Made by a program: the position numbers and the translations under genes. The notes below the pieces were generated by a model, which did no database searches, was not told where the DNA came from, and was given only the letters and a program-made list of their open reading frames with translations. Below are positions 6,731 through 13,304 of a stretch of 16,880 bases of DNA, in pieces; the stretch's first letter is position 1; every line of letters begins with the position of its first letter. This DNA comes from CAYJAP01 sp964368425 (GTDB lineage: Bacteria; Bacillota; Clostridia; Christensenellales; UBA1242): the NCBI GenBank assembly GCA_964368425.1, contig CAYJAP010000014.1, positions 1-16,880 of the forward strand, in the 5' to 3' direction.

Positions 6731-7120
6731 ATGGCTAGTGGTCAAAGAGATAGAGTTGCTAGAAGACGTGAAGCTAAGGATACCCGTCCTTATGCAGTCG
6801 CAAGATATGTGAGAATGGGAGCAAGTAAAGCGAAGAGAGTTCTGGATACTATCAAAGGTGTAGAATTCAATAAAGCTGTTGCACTATTAGAGTTTGCTGA
6901 GAGTACCGCAAGCAACGATGTTAAAAAAGTGTTGCTATCAGCTGGTGCTAATGCAGAAAATAATAAAGGATTAAATAAAGACGAATTATTCGTAGCGGAA
7001 TGTTTCGCAAATCAAGGTCCAACTCTTAAACGTGGAATATGGCGTGGTAGAGGCGGTCATGATGTAATTTTAAAGAGAACATGCCACATCACAATTATAT
7101 TAGATGTAGTGAAGAAATAA
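6731..7120 (+). CDS. rplV: 50S ribosomal protein L22 (uL22)
   Basis: L22 binds all domains of 23S rRNA and its beta-hairpin narrows the exit tunnel beside L4. The 129-aa protein has a 20-residue basic N-terminal arm, then the globular core (YAVARYVRMGASKAKRVLD, LLSAGANAENN) and the hairpin NQGPTLKRG...LKRTCHITI (residues 94-122). The hairpin tip, GIWRGRGGHDV (102-112), departs from the RPRAxGRA pattern that I would expect, though its length is kept. The flanks PTLKR and KRTxHITI are normal, so the gene is intact and not frameshifted. AGGAGGG precedes the start. Confidence 0.95.
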   Translation: MASGQRDRVARRREAKDTRPYAVARYVRMGASKAKRVLDTIKGVEFNKAVALLEFAESTASNDVKKVLLSAGANAENNKGLNKDELFVAECFANQGPTLKRGIWRGRGGHDVILKRTCHITIILDVVKK

Positions 7121-7139
7121 TCGAAGGAGTGAGTTAAGT

Positions 7140-7829
7140 ATGGGTCAAAAAGTTAGCCCTCATGGAGCAAGAGTTGGTATTAATAAAGATTGGAGTTCAA
7201 CTTGGATTGCCAATAAAGCCAATTTCTCTAAGTTCCTTATAGAGGATAATAAAATACGTAAGTTTATCAATAAGAAATATGTCAATGGTGCAATTTCTAA
7301 AATTCTTATTGAAAGAACTGCAAATAAGCTTAATATAGATTTATTTACATCTCGTCCGGGTGTTGTTTTCGGAATTAAAGGCGCTGGTGTGCAAGAGTTA
7401 AAGAAAGAGCTTATTAGTCTTTGCGCAAACGAGAATGTTAACATCAATGTCAAGGAAGTTAAAAAACCTGATTTAGATGCTAAGTTAGTTGCTCAAAGTA
7501 TCGCTTTTCAATTGGAAAAAAGAATGAGCTTTAAGAGAGTTATGAAACAGGCTTTACAGCGTGTTATGAGAGCGGGAGCTCAGGGATGTAAAGTTATGGT
7601 TAGTGGTCGTCTTGATGGCGCTGAAATCGCTAGAAGTGAGCATTACCATGAAGGAAGAATTCCTCTACAAACTTTAAGAGCAGATATAGATTATGGAACA
7701 TACGAGGCACACACTACTTTTGGTGTGTTAGGCGTAAAAGTTTGGATCTGTAAAGGTGAAATCCTAGACAAGAAGGCTCATAAAGATATAGCTGGAAATA
7801 GGGAGGTAAGTGCAGATGTTAATGCCTAA
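7140..7829 (+). CDS. rpsC: 30S ribosomal protein S3 (uS3)
   Basis: S3 forms part of the mRNA entry tunnel and ribosomal helicase. The 229-aa protein begins GQKVSPHGARVGINKDWSS. It has the KH domain with RPGVVFGIKGAGVQELKKEL (about residues 72-91), and the C-terminal domain with MKQALQRVMRAGAQGCKVMV, SGRLDGAEIARSEHYHEGRIPLQTLRADIDYG and GVLGVKVWICKGEI. Note that the family KH loop is GxxG; here it reads GIKG. The ATG at 7140 follows GAAGGAGTGAG. The 3' end overlaps the start of rplP by 14 nt. Confidence 0.97.
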   Translation: MGQKVSPHGARVGINKDWSSTWIANKANFSKFLIEDNKIRKFINKKYVNGAISKILIERTANKLNIDLFTSRPGVVFGIKGAGVQELKKELISLCANENVNINVKEVKKPDLDAKLVAQSIAFQLEKRMSFKRVMKQALQRVMRAGAQGCKVMVSGRLDGAEIARSEHYHEGRIPLQTLRADIDYGTYEAHTTFGVLGVKVWICKGEILDKKAHKDIAGNREVSADVNA

Positions 7830-8253
7830 GAGAGTTAAAAGAAGAAAACAGTTTCGTGGCAGAATGACAGGAAAGGCAACTAAAGGAAACACTTTAACTT
7901 ATGGTGATTTCGGTCTTGTAGCTACTGAACCTTGTTGGATTAGGTCTAACCAAATAGAAGCAGCACGTATTGCTATTTCTAGAAATACAAAAAGAGGCGG
8001 AAAATTATGGATAAACATTTTCCCTCATAAACCTGTAAGTAAAAAACCAGCTGAAACCAGAATGGGTAAAGGTAAAGGTTCACCAGAGTTCTGGGTTGCG
8101 GTTATTAAACCGGGCAGAGTGCTTTTTGAACTAAATGGAGTTACAGAGGTTGTGGCTAGAGAAGCTATGAGATTAGCTGGACACAAACTTCCATGTAAAA
8201 CAAAATTCATTATCAAGCAGGCAGAAGAAAAAGTTGAAGGCGGTGAAGAATAA
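7816..8253 (+). CDS. rplP: 50S ribosomal protein L16 (uL16)
   Basis: L16 organises the A-site tRNA region of the 50S subunit and is a late assembly protein. The 145-aa protein starts MLMPKRVKRRKQFRG, very like the family form, then has GNTLTYGDFGLVA, RITIEAARIAI-like IEAARIAISRNTKR, and the signature KPVSKKPAETRMGKGKGSPEFWVAVIKPGRVLFE. I choose ATG 7816 (GGGAGG at 7801-7806, 9 nt away). The GTG at 7810 is too close to that site, and the ATG at 7822 is too far and would cut family residues. It overlaps rpsC by 14 nt and rpmC by 1 nt, which favours coupled translation. Confidence 0.95.
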   Translation: MLMPKRVKRRKQFRGRMTGKATKGNTLTYGDFGLVATEPCWIRSNQIEAARIAISRNTKRGGKLWINIFPHKPVSKKPAETRMGKGKGSPEFWVAVIKPGRVLFELNGVTEVVAREAMRLAGHKLPCKTKFIIKQAEEKVEGGEE

Positions 8254-8453
8254 TGAAAGCAAATGAATTAAGAGAAATGACAGGTCAAGAGTTGAAAGAT
8301 AAGTTAAAACAACTAAAGCAAGAGTTATTCAACCTTAGATTTGCTAACGCAACTGGACAACTTTCTAATCCGATGCAAATAAATACATGTAAAAGAAACA
8401 TCGCAAGAGTAAAAACTGTTATTGCTCAACGCGAAGCTAAAGAAAATGCGTAG
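8253..8453 (+). CDS. rpmC: 50S ribosomal protein L29 (uL29)
   Basis: L29 sits next to L23 at the tunnel exit. The 66-aa, two-helix protein has the classic form: MKANELREMTGQELKDKL at the start, then KQELFNLRFANATGQLSNP and IARVKTVIAQREA. The start codon overlaps the rplP stop (TAATG), and there is only a weak upstream binding site (a GAAGGCGGTGAAG stretch), so expression likely depends on ribosomes finishing rplP. Confidence 0.96.
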   Translation: MKANELREMTGQELKDKLKQLKQELFNLRFANATGQLSNPMQINTCKRNIARVKTVIAQREAKENA

Positions 8454-8472
8454 GAAGGAAGGAGTATAGGTT

Positions 8473-8727
8473 ATGGAAAGAAATAGAAGAAAAACTGAAA
8501 TTGGTATTGTTGTTAGCAACAAAATGCAAAAAACAATCACAGTTGCTGTAGAGTCTGATAAAAGACATCCTATATATGGGAAGGTTTTTGTACAGACTAA
8601 AAAATTTAAAGCTCACGATGAAAATAATGAATGCAGAATCGGCGACAAGGTGGAAATTATTGAAACTCGTCCACTAAGCAAAGACAAGTATTTCAGATTG
8701 TTAAGAATCATTGAAAAAGCGAAATAA
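8473..8727 (+). CDS. rpsQ: 30S ribosomal protein S17 (uS17)
   Basis: S17 is a primary 16S rRNA binder with an OB fold. The 84-aa protein shows RKTEIGIVVSNKMQKTITVAV at its N-terminus, HPIYGKVFVQTKKFKAHDE in the middle, and GDKVEIIETRPLSKDKYFRL toward the C-terminus, all typical. AAGGAAGGAG (8454-8463) is the binding site. Its length and sequence are ordinary. Confidence 0.97.
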   Translation: MERNRRKTEIGIVVSNKMQKTITVAVESDKRHPIYGKVFVQTKKFKAHDENNECRIGDKVEIIETRPLSKDKYFRLLRIIEKAK

Positions 8728-8742
8728 TAAGGAGTAAGTGTT

Positions 8743-9111
8743 ATGGTACAACCACAAACAAGATTAAAAATTGCTGATAATACTGGTGCAAAAACTATCA
8801 TGTGTATAAGAGTGTTAGGTGGGTCATTCAGAAGAAGCGGAAATATTGGTGACATCATCGTTGCTTCTGTTAAATCTGCTACACCAGGTGGCGTTGTGAA
8901 AAAGGGTGATGTTGTTAAAGCTGTTATTGTTAGAACAAGTAAAGGGCTAAAAAGACCTGACGGTTCTCACATAAAGTTTGACGATAATGCTGCTGTTATC
9001 ATTGATAACCAAAAGATGCCAAAGGGTAGTCGTATATTTGGGCCTGTTGCAAGAGAGTTGAGAGATAAAGGTTTCATGAAAATTATTTCTCTTGCTCCAG
9101 AAGTGTTATAA
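8743..9111 (+). CDS. rplN: 50S ribosomal protein L14 (uL14)
   Basis: L14 lies at the subunit interface, and in other bacteria it is the binding site of the silencing factor RsfS. The 122-aa length is exact for the family. It has the signature VQPQTRLKIADNTGAK, GDIIVASVKSATPGG, KAVIVRTSKGLKRPDGSHI and FGPVARELRDKGFMKIISLAPEVL. The gene is 15 nt after rpsQ with AAGGAG in the gap, and 9 nt before rplX. Confidence 0.98.
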   Translation: MVQPQTRLKIADNTGAKTIMCIRVLGGSFRRSGNIGDIIVASVKSATPGGVVKKGDVVKAVIVRTSKGLKRPDGSHIKFDDNAAVIIDNQKMPKGSRIFGPVARELRDKGFMKIISLAPEVL

Positions 9112-9120
9112 GGGGGAGAT

Positions 9121-9630
9121 ATGGCAAACAAGATTAAAGTAAAATCTGGCGATAAAGTACTAGTAATTGCTGGAAAAGATAAAGGAAAGATTGGAAAGAT
9201 TCTTGAAGTTAAACCTTCTGATAACGCAGTTGTTGTGGAGGGAGTGAATATCGTTTCCAAACACAAGAAGGCTAAAAACGCCCAAGATAAAGCGGCAATT
9301 GTTAAAAAAGAAAACAAAGTTAATGTTAGCAATGTGCAGATAGTTTGTCCAGACTGTAAAAAGGCGACAAGAATTGCGTATGCTTTTGACGCTGACAAAA
9401 AGTTCAGAAAATGTAAAAAGTGTGGAGCATCTCTAGATAAGGCTGTTACAGTTAAAAAGGCTGCTAAGGCTACAACTGCTAAATCTACAGCAAAGACAAC
9501 TGTAAAACCAGTTGCTACTAAGATAGATAGGCCAGCGAGTACTAAGAAGGTAGTAAAAACAACTGTAAAACAGACTACTGGCGTAACAACTAAAAAGACA
9601 GCAGTAAGAAAGACTGCAGATAAAGGTTAG
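9121..9630 (+). CDS. rplX: 50S ribosomal protein L24 (uL24) with long basic C-terminal tail
   Basis: L24 is an assembly initiator that binds 23S rRNA domain I near the tunnel exit. Residues 1-106 are a normal L24: a KOW motif (KSGDKVLVIAGKDKGKIGKI, residues 8-27), VVVEGVNIVSKHKK, NVSNVQIVCP, and a zinc-type C76-x2-C79 ... C98-x2-C101 set. Residues 107-169 form an extra 63-aa tail made almost only of Lys, Ala, Thr, Val and Ser, with no acidic cluster and presumably disordered. The whole protein is 169 aa, against about 100-110 for the family. The reading frame has no break, and the stop precedes the rplE binding site normally, so the tail is a real part of the gene. It resembles in style the N-terminal extension of L30 encoded 3 kb downstream. 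Confidence 0.95.
   Translation: MANKIKVKSGDKVLVIAGKDKGKIGKILEVKPSDNAVVVEGVNIVSKHKKAKNAQDKAAIVKKENKVNVSNVQIVCPDCKKATRIAYAFDADKKFRKCKKCGASLDKAVTVKKAAKATTAKSTAKTTVKPVATKIDRPASTKKVVKTTVKQTTGVTTKKTAVRKTADKG
9496..9571 (+). repeat. In-frame 13-bp direct repeat in the rplX tail
   Basis: ACAACTGTAAAAC occurs at 9496-9508 and again at 9559-9571, a period of 63 bp (21 codons), both copies in frame within the Lys/Ala/Thr-rich tail. This suggests the tail may have grown by local duplication, although low-complexity sequence makes chance matches easier. Confidence 0.45.
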
Positions 9631-9640
9631 GAGGAAGTTG

Positions 9641-10189
9641 ATGAAACAAGTAAACAGAGTATTGCAAAAGTACAACGAAGAAGTTGTTCCAGCAGTAATG
9701 AAAGAACGTAAATACAAAAGTATTTATCAAGTGCCAAAACTTGAGAAGATTATTGTTTGTCGTTCACTTGGGGATATCAAAGATAATACTCAAGCCTTCA
9801 ATAAAGCAGTTGATGAGCTAGCTCTAATTACTGGACAGAAGCCAATTGTTACACTTGCTAAAAAGAGTGTTTCTAACTTCAAATTGAGAGAGGGAATGAA
9901 GATAGGTGCAAAGGTTACTTTACGTGGACGACAAATGTACGAATTCTTTGATAAACTAGTTTCTGTAGCTCTTCCAAGAGTGAGAGACTTCCAAGGACTT
10001 TCTACGAAATCTTTCGATGGTAGAGGAAATTACGCTTTCGGTTTAACTGAACAATTAGTTTTCCCTGAAATTAGTTACGAGAAAATTGATAAAATTAGAG
10101 GTATGGATATCATCATCGTTACCTCTGCAAAATCTAACGAGGAAGCGCAACTAGTTCTAAGCAAACTAGGAATGCCTTTCAAAGAGTAA
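9641..10189 (+). CDS. rplE: 50S ribosomal protein L5 (uL5)
   Basis: L5 binds 5S rRNA in the central protuberance and touches P-site tRNA. The 182-aa protein has the typical KYNEEVVPAVMKE and PKLEKIIVCRSLGD, GQKPIVTLAKKSVSNFKLREG, IGAKVTLRGRQMYEFFDKLV, ALPRVRDFQGLSTKSFDGRG and the C-terminal GMDIIIVTSAKSNEEAQLVL. The ATG at 9641 is preferred to the TTG one codon earlier, since AGGAGGA (9629-9635) is well spaced for it. The sequence is ordinary. Confidence 0.97.
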   Translation: MKQVNRVLQKYNEEVVPAVMKERKYKSIYQVPKLEKIIVCRSLGDIKDNTQAFNKAVDELALITGQKPIVTLAKKSVSNFKLREGMKIGAKVTLRGRQMYEFFDKLVSVALPRVRDFQGLSTKSFDGRGNYAFGLTEQLVFPEISYEKIDKIRGMDIIIVTSAKSNEEAQLVLSKLGMPFKE

Positions 10190-10204
10190 CGGTTAGGAGG
10201 AATT

Positions 10205-10390
10205 ATGGCAAAGAAATCATTAGTTGCAAAACAAAAAAGAGAACAAAAATATTCAACCAGAGAATACACTCGTTGCAAGATTTGTGGACGTCCACATTCT
10301 GTTTTGAAAAAATACGGAATTTGTAGAATATGTTTCAGAGAACTTGCTTACAAAGGTGAGATTCCTGGAATAAAAAAGAGTAGTTGGTAA
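10205..10390 (+). CDS. rpsN: 30S ribosomal protein S14, zinc-binding type Z (uS14)
   Basis: S14 is a late-assembling 30S head protein. This is the short 61-aa, zinc-containing form: Cys24-x2-Cys27 (RCKICGRPHSVL) and Cys40-x2-Cys43 (GICRICFRELAYKGEIPG), ending KSSW. This form is typical of Gram-positive lineages, whereas the long zinc-free form of about 89-101 aa occurs in enterobacteria. Many bacteria keep a second, zinc-free copy under Zur control; none is in this window. AGGAGG immediately precedes the start. Confidence 0.97.
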   Translation: MAKKSLVAKQKREQKYSTREYTRCKICGRPHSVLKKYGICRICFRELAYKGEIPGIKKSSW

Positions 10391-10405
10391 AAGGAGGAAA
10401 GAATT

Positions 10406-10804
10406 ATGATGGTTACAGATCCTATCGCAGATATGTTAACAAGAATGCGTAACGCATTGATAGCAAAACACAAAGATGTTAGAATTCCTACTTCGAAAAC
10501 CAAATTGGCAATAGCAGAAGTTCTATTAAAAGAGGGATATATTGAATCTTTTGAGAAGATTACCGACGAAGGTAAAGAATCAATAAAGGTTGTTTTAAAA
10601 TATGGTCCAAAAAATCAAAGAGTAATTCAAGGCTTAAGAAGAATTTCAAAGCCAGGACTAAGAATTTATGCAGGGTACGAAGACCTTCCTAAGGTATTAA
10701 ATGGTTTAGGAATCGCTATAGTATCTACAAGTAAAGGGCTTATGACTGACAGAGAAGCTCGCTCATTAAAAATGGGTGGGGAAGTTCTAGCCTACGTGTG
10801 GTAA
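10406..10804 (+). CDS. rpsH: 30S ribosomal protein S8 (uS8)
   Basis: S8 binds the central domain of 16S rRNA and in E. coli represses the spc operon. The 132-aa protein has TDPIADMLTRMRNALIAKH at the N-terminus, the middle KTKLAIAEVLLKEGYI, and the C-terminal RRISKPGLRIYAG, GIAIVSTSKGLMTDREAR and GGEVLAYVW. Two tandem ATGs (10406 and 10409) are both usable with AAGGAGGAAA (10391-10400); I report the first. Confidence 0.97.
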   Translation: MMVTDPIADMLTRMRNALIAKHKDVRIPTSKTKLAIAEVLLKEGYIESFEKITDEGKESIKVVLKYGPKNQRVIQGLRRISKPGLRIYAGYEDLPKVLNGLGIAIVSTSKGLMTDREARSLKMGGEVLAYVW

Positions 10805-10814
10805 GGAGGAAGAT

Positions 10815-11360
10815 ATGTCTAGAATCGGAAGAAAACCTATAATTATTCCAGCTGGAGTTCAGATTACAGTAAACGGTAATAATGTTCAAGTAAGCGGCCC
10901 AAAAGGAAAGTTAGAAAGAGAAATCTACTCAAAACTTAGCGTTGCTATTAATGGTAATGAATTACATGTTATTAATAACAGTACAATCTCAAAGGACAAG
11001 GCTCAGTATGGTCTTTTCCGTCAACTTATCAGCAACATGGTAGAAGGAGTAAGTAAGGGTTTTGAAAAGAAAATTGTTATAAACGGTGTCGGTTATAAAA
11101 TTGTTCCATCTGCTAAGGGTGTAACAATGAGTTTGGGATTCTCTCATCCAGTAGAAGTAGTTGCTGAAGAGGGAATACAACTTGAATCTGATAAAACAAC
11201 TTTGACAATCAGAGGTATTGACAAAGAAAAAGTTGGTCAGTTTGCAGCAAAAGTTAGAGCGATTAAACCAGTAGAACCTTATCATGCGTACGGAATTCGT
11301 TATGAAAAAGAATTCGTATTAAGAAAAGAAGTAAAATCTGGAAAAGCATCTAAGAAATAA
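10815..11360 (+). CDS. rplF: 50S ribosomal protein L6 (uL6)
   Basis: L6 lies near the L7/L12 stalk base and the factor-binding centre. The 181-aa protein consists of two similar domains. It begins SRIGRKPIIIPAGV, has VSGPKGKLEREI, and in the second half NGVGYKIVPSAKGVTMSLGFSHPVE and RGIDKEKVGQFAAKVRAIKPVEPYHAYGIRYE with the expected GKGIRY-like motif as AYGIRY. The C-terminus is a short basic tail. AGGAGGA precedes the ATG by 5 nt. Confidence 0.97.
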   Translation: MSRIGRKPIIIPAGVQITVNGNNVQVSGPKGKLEREIYSKLSVAINGNELHVINNSTISKDKAQYGLFRQLISNMVEGVSKGFEKKIVINGVGYKIVPSAKGVTMSLGFSHPVEVVAEEGIQLESDKTTLTIRGIDKEKVGQFAAKVRAIKPVEPYHAYGIRYEKEFVLRKEVKSGKASKK

Positions 11361-11370
11361 GGAGTAAGAT

Positions 11371-11739
11371 ATGATTAAAAAAGCAAATAAAAATCAAGAA
11401 AGAAAGAAGCGTAGTTTGCGTGTAAGAAGCAAAATATCTGGAACGGCAACTACTCCAAGATTGAATGTTTACAGAACGCTATCCCATATCTATGCTCAAG
11501 TAATTGATGATGTTAATGGTGTGACTATTGTTAGTGTTTCATCTTTAAGCAAAGAAATTGCTACTAAAATCGCAGGAAAAAGCAAGAAAGAAGTTTCTTT
11601 CATTGTTGGAGAAGAAGTAGCAAAGAGAGCGAAAAAGAAAGGTATTACTAAAGTTGTATATGACAGAGCAGGATACATTTACACCGGAAGGGTAAAAGAA
11701 CTTGCAGAAGGTGCTAGAAAAGCAGGATTAGAGTTTTAG
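11371..11739 (+). CDS. rplR: 50S ribosomal protein L18 (uL18)
   Basis: L18 binds 5S rRNA together with L5 in the central protuberance. The 122-aa protein has a basic N-terminal arm (KKANKNQERKKRSLRVRSK), then GTATTPRLNVYRTLSHIYAQVIDD, and the C-terminal VVYDRAGYIYTGRVKELAEGARKAGLEF, which is diagnostic. It lies 10 nt after rplF with a good AGGAG site. Confidence 0.97.
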   Translation: MIKKANKNQERKKRSLRVRSKISGTATTPRLNVYRTLSHIYAQVIDDVNGVTIVSVSSLSKEIATKIAGKSKKEVSFIVGEEVAKRAKKKGITKVVYDRAGYIYTGRVKELAEGARKAGLEF

Positions 11740-11747
11740 GAGGAATT

Positions 11748-12308
11748 ATGCAAAACAACGAAAATATGCAACCTGAAAAGAAACAGGGAGAAAAAAGACA
11801 AAGAAGATTTGTTAAGCCAGTTAATACAGAAGATGCTGGTCTTTCCAAGAAAACAGTTGCTATAAACCGTATTACAAAAGTTGTTAAAGGCGGAAGAACT
11901 CTGCGTTTCAGCGCTCTTGTGGTTGTTGGTGATAAAAACGGAAAAGTTGGTATTGGCTCAGGTAAGGCGGCTGAAATTTCAGTTGCTGTAGAAAAAGCAA
12001 CTCAGAATGCGAAAAAGAACATGGTAAGTATAGCTATGGAAGACACAACTATTCCTCACGAAATCATTGGAAAGTTCGGTAGAAGTATAGTAAAACTGAT
12101 GCCGGCTAAAGAAGGTAGTGGTATTATCGCTGGAGGGTCAGCCCGTCCAGTTGTTGAACTTGCGGGAATTAAAGATGTTACATCAAAAGCGTACGGCTCA
12201 AGAAATAAAATTAACTGCGTAAAGGCTACTTTAAACGGTCTTTTACAGCTAAAGACCAAAGAACAAATAGCTTCTTTAAGAGGCAAATCAGTTAATGAGA
12301 TATTATAA
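11748..12308 (+). CDS. rpsE: 30S ribosomal protein S5 (uS5)
   Basis: S5 helps form the mRNA entry site and affects decoding accuracy. The 186-aa protein has a polar N-terminal arm (residues 1-30), then the double-stranded RNA-binding-like domain (KTVAINRITKVVKGGRTLRFSAL, with the conserved VGDKNGKVGIGSGKA), and the C-terminal half with TIPHEIIGKFGRSIVKLMPA, GSGIIAGGSARPVVELAGI and KAYGSRNKINCVKATLNGL. AGGAGG sits inside the stop region of rplR. Confidence 0.97.
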   Translation: MQNNENMQPEKKQGEKRQRRFVKPVNTEDAGLSKKTVAINRITKVVKGGRTLRFSALVVVGDKNGKVGIGSGKAAEISVAVEKATQNAKKNMVSIAMEDTTIPHEIIGKFGRSIVKLMPAKEGSGIIAGGSARPVVELAGIKDVTSKAYGSRNKINCVKATLNGLLQLKTKEQIASLRGKSVNEIL

Positions 12309-12320
12309 GGAGGATGTGAC

Positions 12321-12848
12321 ATGGCAGAGGTAAAGAAAACAGTGGCTAAAACAGCTACAAAAACAACAGCTGCGAAACCAGCTACAAAAACAACAGCGGT
12401 GAAATCGGCAACTAAGCCTGCTACTATAGCGAAACCAGCGGCTAAAACAGCTGCGAAGAAACCTGCGACTACAGTTGCTCCAGTTAAAACTCCAGTGAAG
12501 ACTCCAGCGAAACCAGCGGCGAAAAAGACAACTCCTTCTGTAGAAAAGAAAGTTGTAGCTAAGAAAGTTGAAGTTAAAGTTGCAGAGAAAAAGACTGAAG
12601 TTATAGTAGAAAAGAAAGTTGAACCTAAAAAAGTTGTTGTAAAGGTAAAGAAACAAAATTCTGCTCCAAAAACATTGAGAGTTACTTTAGTAAAAAGCAC
12701 AATAGGTTATAACAAAAAACAGGCTAGAATTGTTGAGGCATTAGGTCTTAGAAAATTAAATTCTTCTAACGATTTAGTTGATAACGCAGCAGTTAGAGGT
12801 ATGATTTTCAAAGTTAAACACTTAGTTCGTGTTGAAGAAATAAAGTAG
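12321..12848 (+). CDS. rpmD: 50S ribosomal protein L30 (uL30) with ~117-aa N-terminal extension
   Basis: Only the last 58 of 175 residues (118-175: TLRVTLVKSTIGYNKKQAR, ALGLRKLNSS, GMIFKVKHLVRVEE) make up L30, which is normally about 60 aa by itself. Residues 1-117 are a Lys/Ala/Thr/Val/Pro-rich extension with 9-residue repeats (ATKTTAAKP-like, then AAKKP and VEKKVV/KKVEV blocks). The start is sound: AAGGAGGA lies before ATG 12321, there is no other Met until residue 161, and I see no Shine-Dalgarno sequence next to the core. So the extension should be translated, unless it is cleaved later. Position between rpsE and rplO is the normal place for rpmD. The extension is histone-H1-like in make-up and probably disordered and RNA-binding; that function is inferred. 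Confidence 0.93.
   Translation: MAEVKKTVAKTATKTTAAKPATKTTAVKSATKPATIAKPAAKTAAKKPATTVAPVKTPVKTPAKPAAKKTTPSVEKKVVAKKVEVKVAEKKTEVIVEKKVEPKKVVVKVKKQNSAPKTLRVTLVKSTIGYNKKQARIVEALGLRKLNSSNDLVDNAAVRGMIFKVKHLVRVEEIK
12352..12397 (+). repeat. 19-bp direct repeat, 27-bp period, in the rpmD extension
   Basis: CAGCTACAAAAACAACAGC is repeated exactly at 12352-12370 and 12379-12397. The 27-bp period equals nine codons, so the frame is kept and the protein gains tandem ATKTTA-x-K units; a third, weaker unit follows (ATKPAT). This is direct evidence of tandem duplication within the extension. Confidence 0.75.
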
Positions 12849-12857
12849 GAGGACAAA

Positions 12858-13304
12858 ATGAGGATACATCAATTAGCACCCGCTCCAAATTCCAAATCTA
12901 CTCCAAAAAGATTAGGTAGAGGTATTGGTTCTGGGTTAGGAAAAACTAGCGGTAAAGGACACAAAGGACAAAATGCTAGAAGTGGTGGAGGAGTTAGACC
13001 AGGATTCGAAGGTGGTCAAATGCCTTTGATCAGAAGATTACCACGTAGAGGGTTTGATAACTCTGTTTTTGCAAAAAAGTATACACTGATAAATGTTAGC
13101 GACCTTAACATTTTCGAAGATAAAACTGTTGTTACAGTGGAATTATTACAAGAAAATAAAATTATTAAAAAGATCGCCCCTTATGGTTTAAAAGTGTTAG
13201 GAAATGGTAATTTGAACAAAGCTTTAACCGTTAAAGCTAACAAGTTCACAGATTCTGCCGCTCAGAAAATCGTAAAAGCTGGTGGTCAAGTAGAGGTTCT
13301 ATAA
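12858..13304 (+). CDS. rplO: 50S ribosomal protein L15 (uL15)
   Basis: L15 is a mid-assembly 50S protein that threads through 23S rRNA. The 148-aa protein shows the Gly/Arg-rich N-terminal arm (KRLGRGIGSGLGKTSGKGHK, then GGGVRPGFEGGQMPLIRRLPRRGF) and a C-terminal globular part ending in KIVKAGGQVEVL. Its stop overlaps the secY start by one base (TAATG), the usual coupling of the last spc ribosomal gene with secY. Confidence 0.97.
   Translation: MRIHQLAPAPNSKSTPKRLGRGIGSGLGKTSGKGHKGQNARSGGGVRPGFEGGQMPLIRRLPRRGFDNSVFAKKYTLINVSDLNIFEDKTVVTVELLQENKIIKKIAPYGLKVLGNGNLNKALTVKANKFTDSAAQKIVKAGGQVEVL

Noticed and set aside
12352..12397. Repeat as part of a CRISPR array or mobile element
   Set aside because: Only two exact copies, in frame with a codon-multiple period, inside a low-complexity coding stretch, with no spacers or transposase.
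12321..12671. The rpmD extension as a separate small gene or a frameshift upstream of L30
   Set aside because: It is in one unbroken frame with the core, has no stop between, and no start with a binding site next to the core.
12056..12700. Long minus-strand open frames opposite rpsE and rpmD
   Set aside because: They mirror the Lys/Ala-rich plus-strand sequence (giving Phe/Val/Leu-rich products), lack binding sites, and overlap certain genes. The same applies to all other minus-strand frames in the window.
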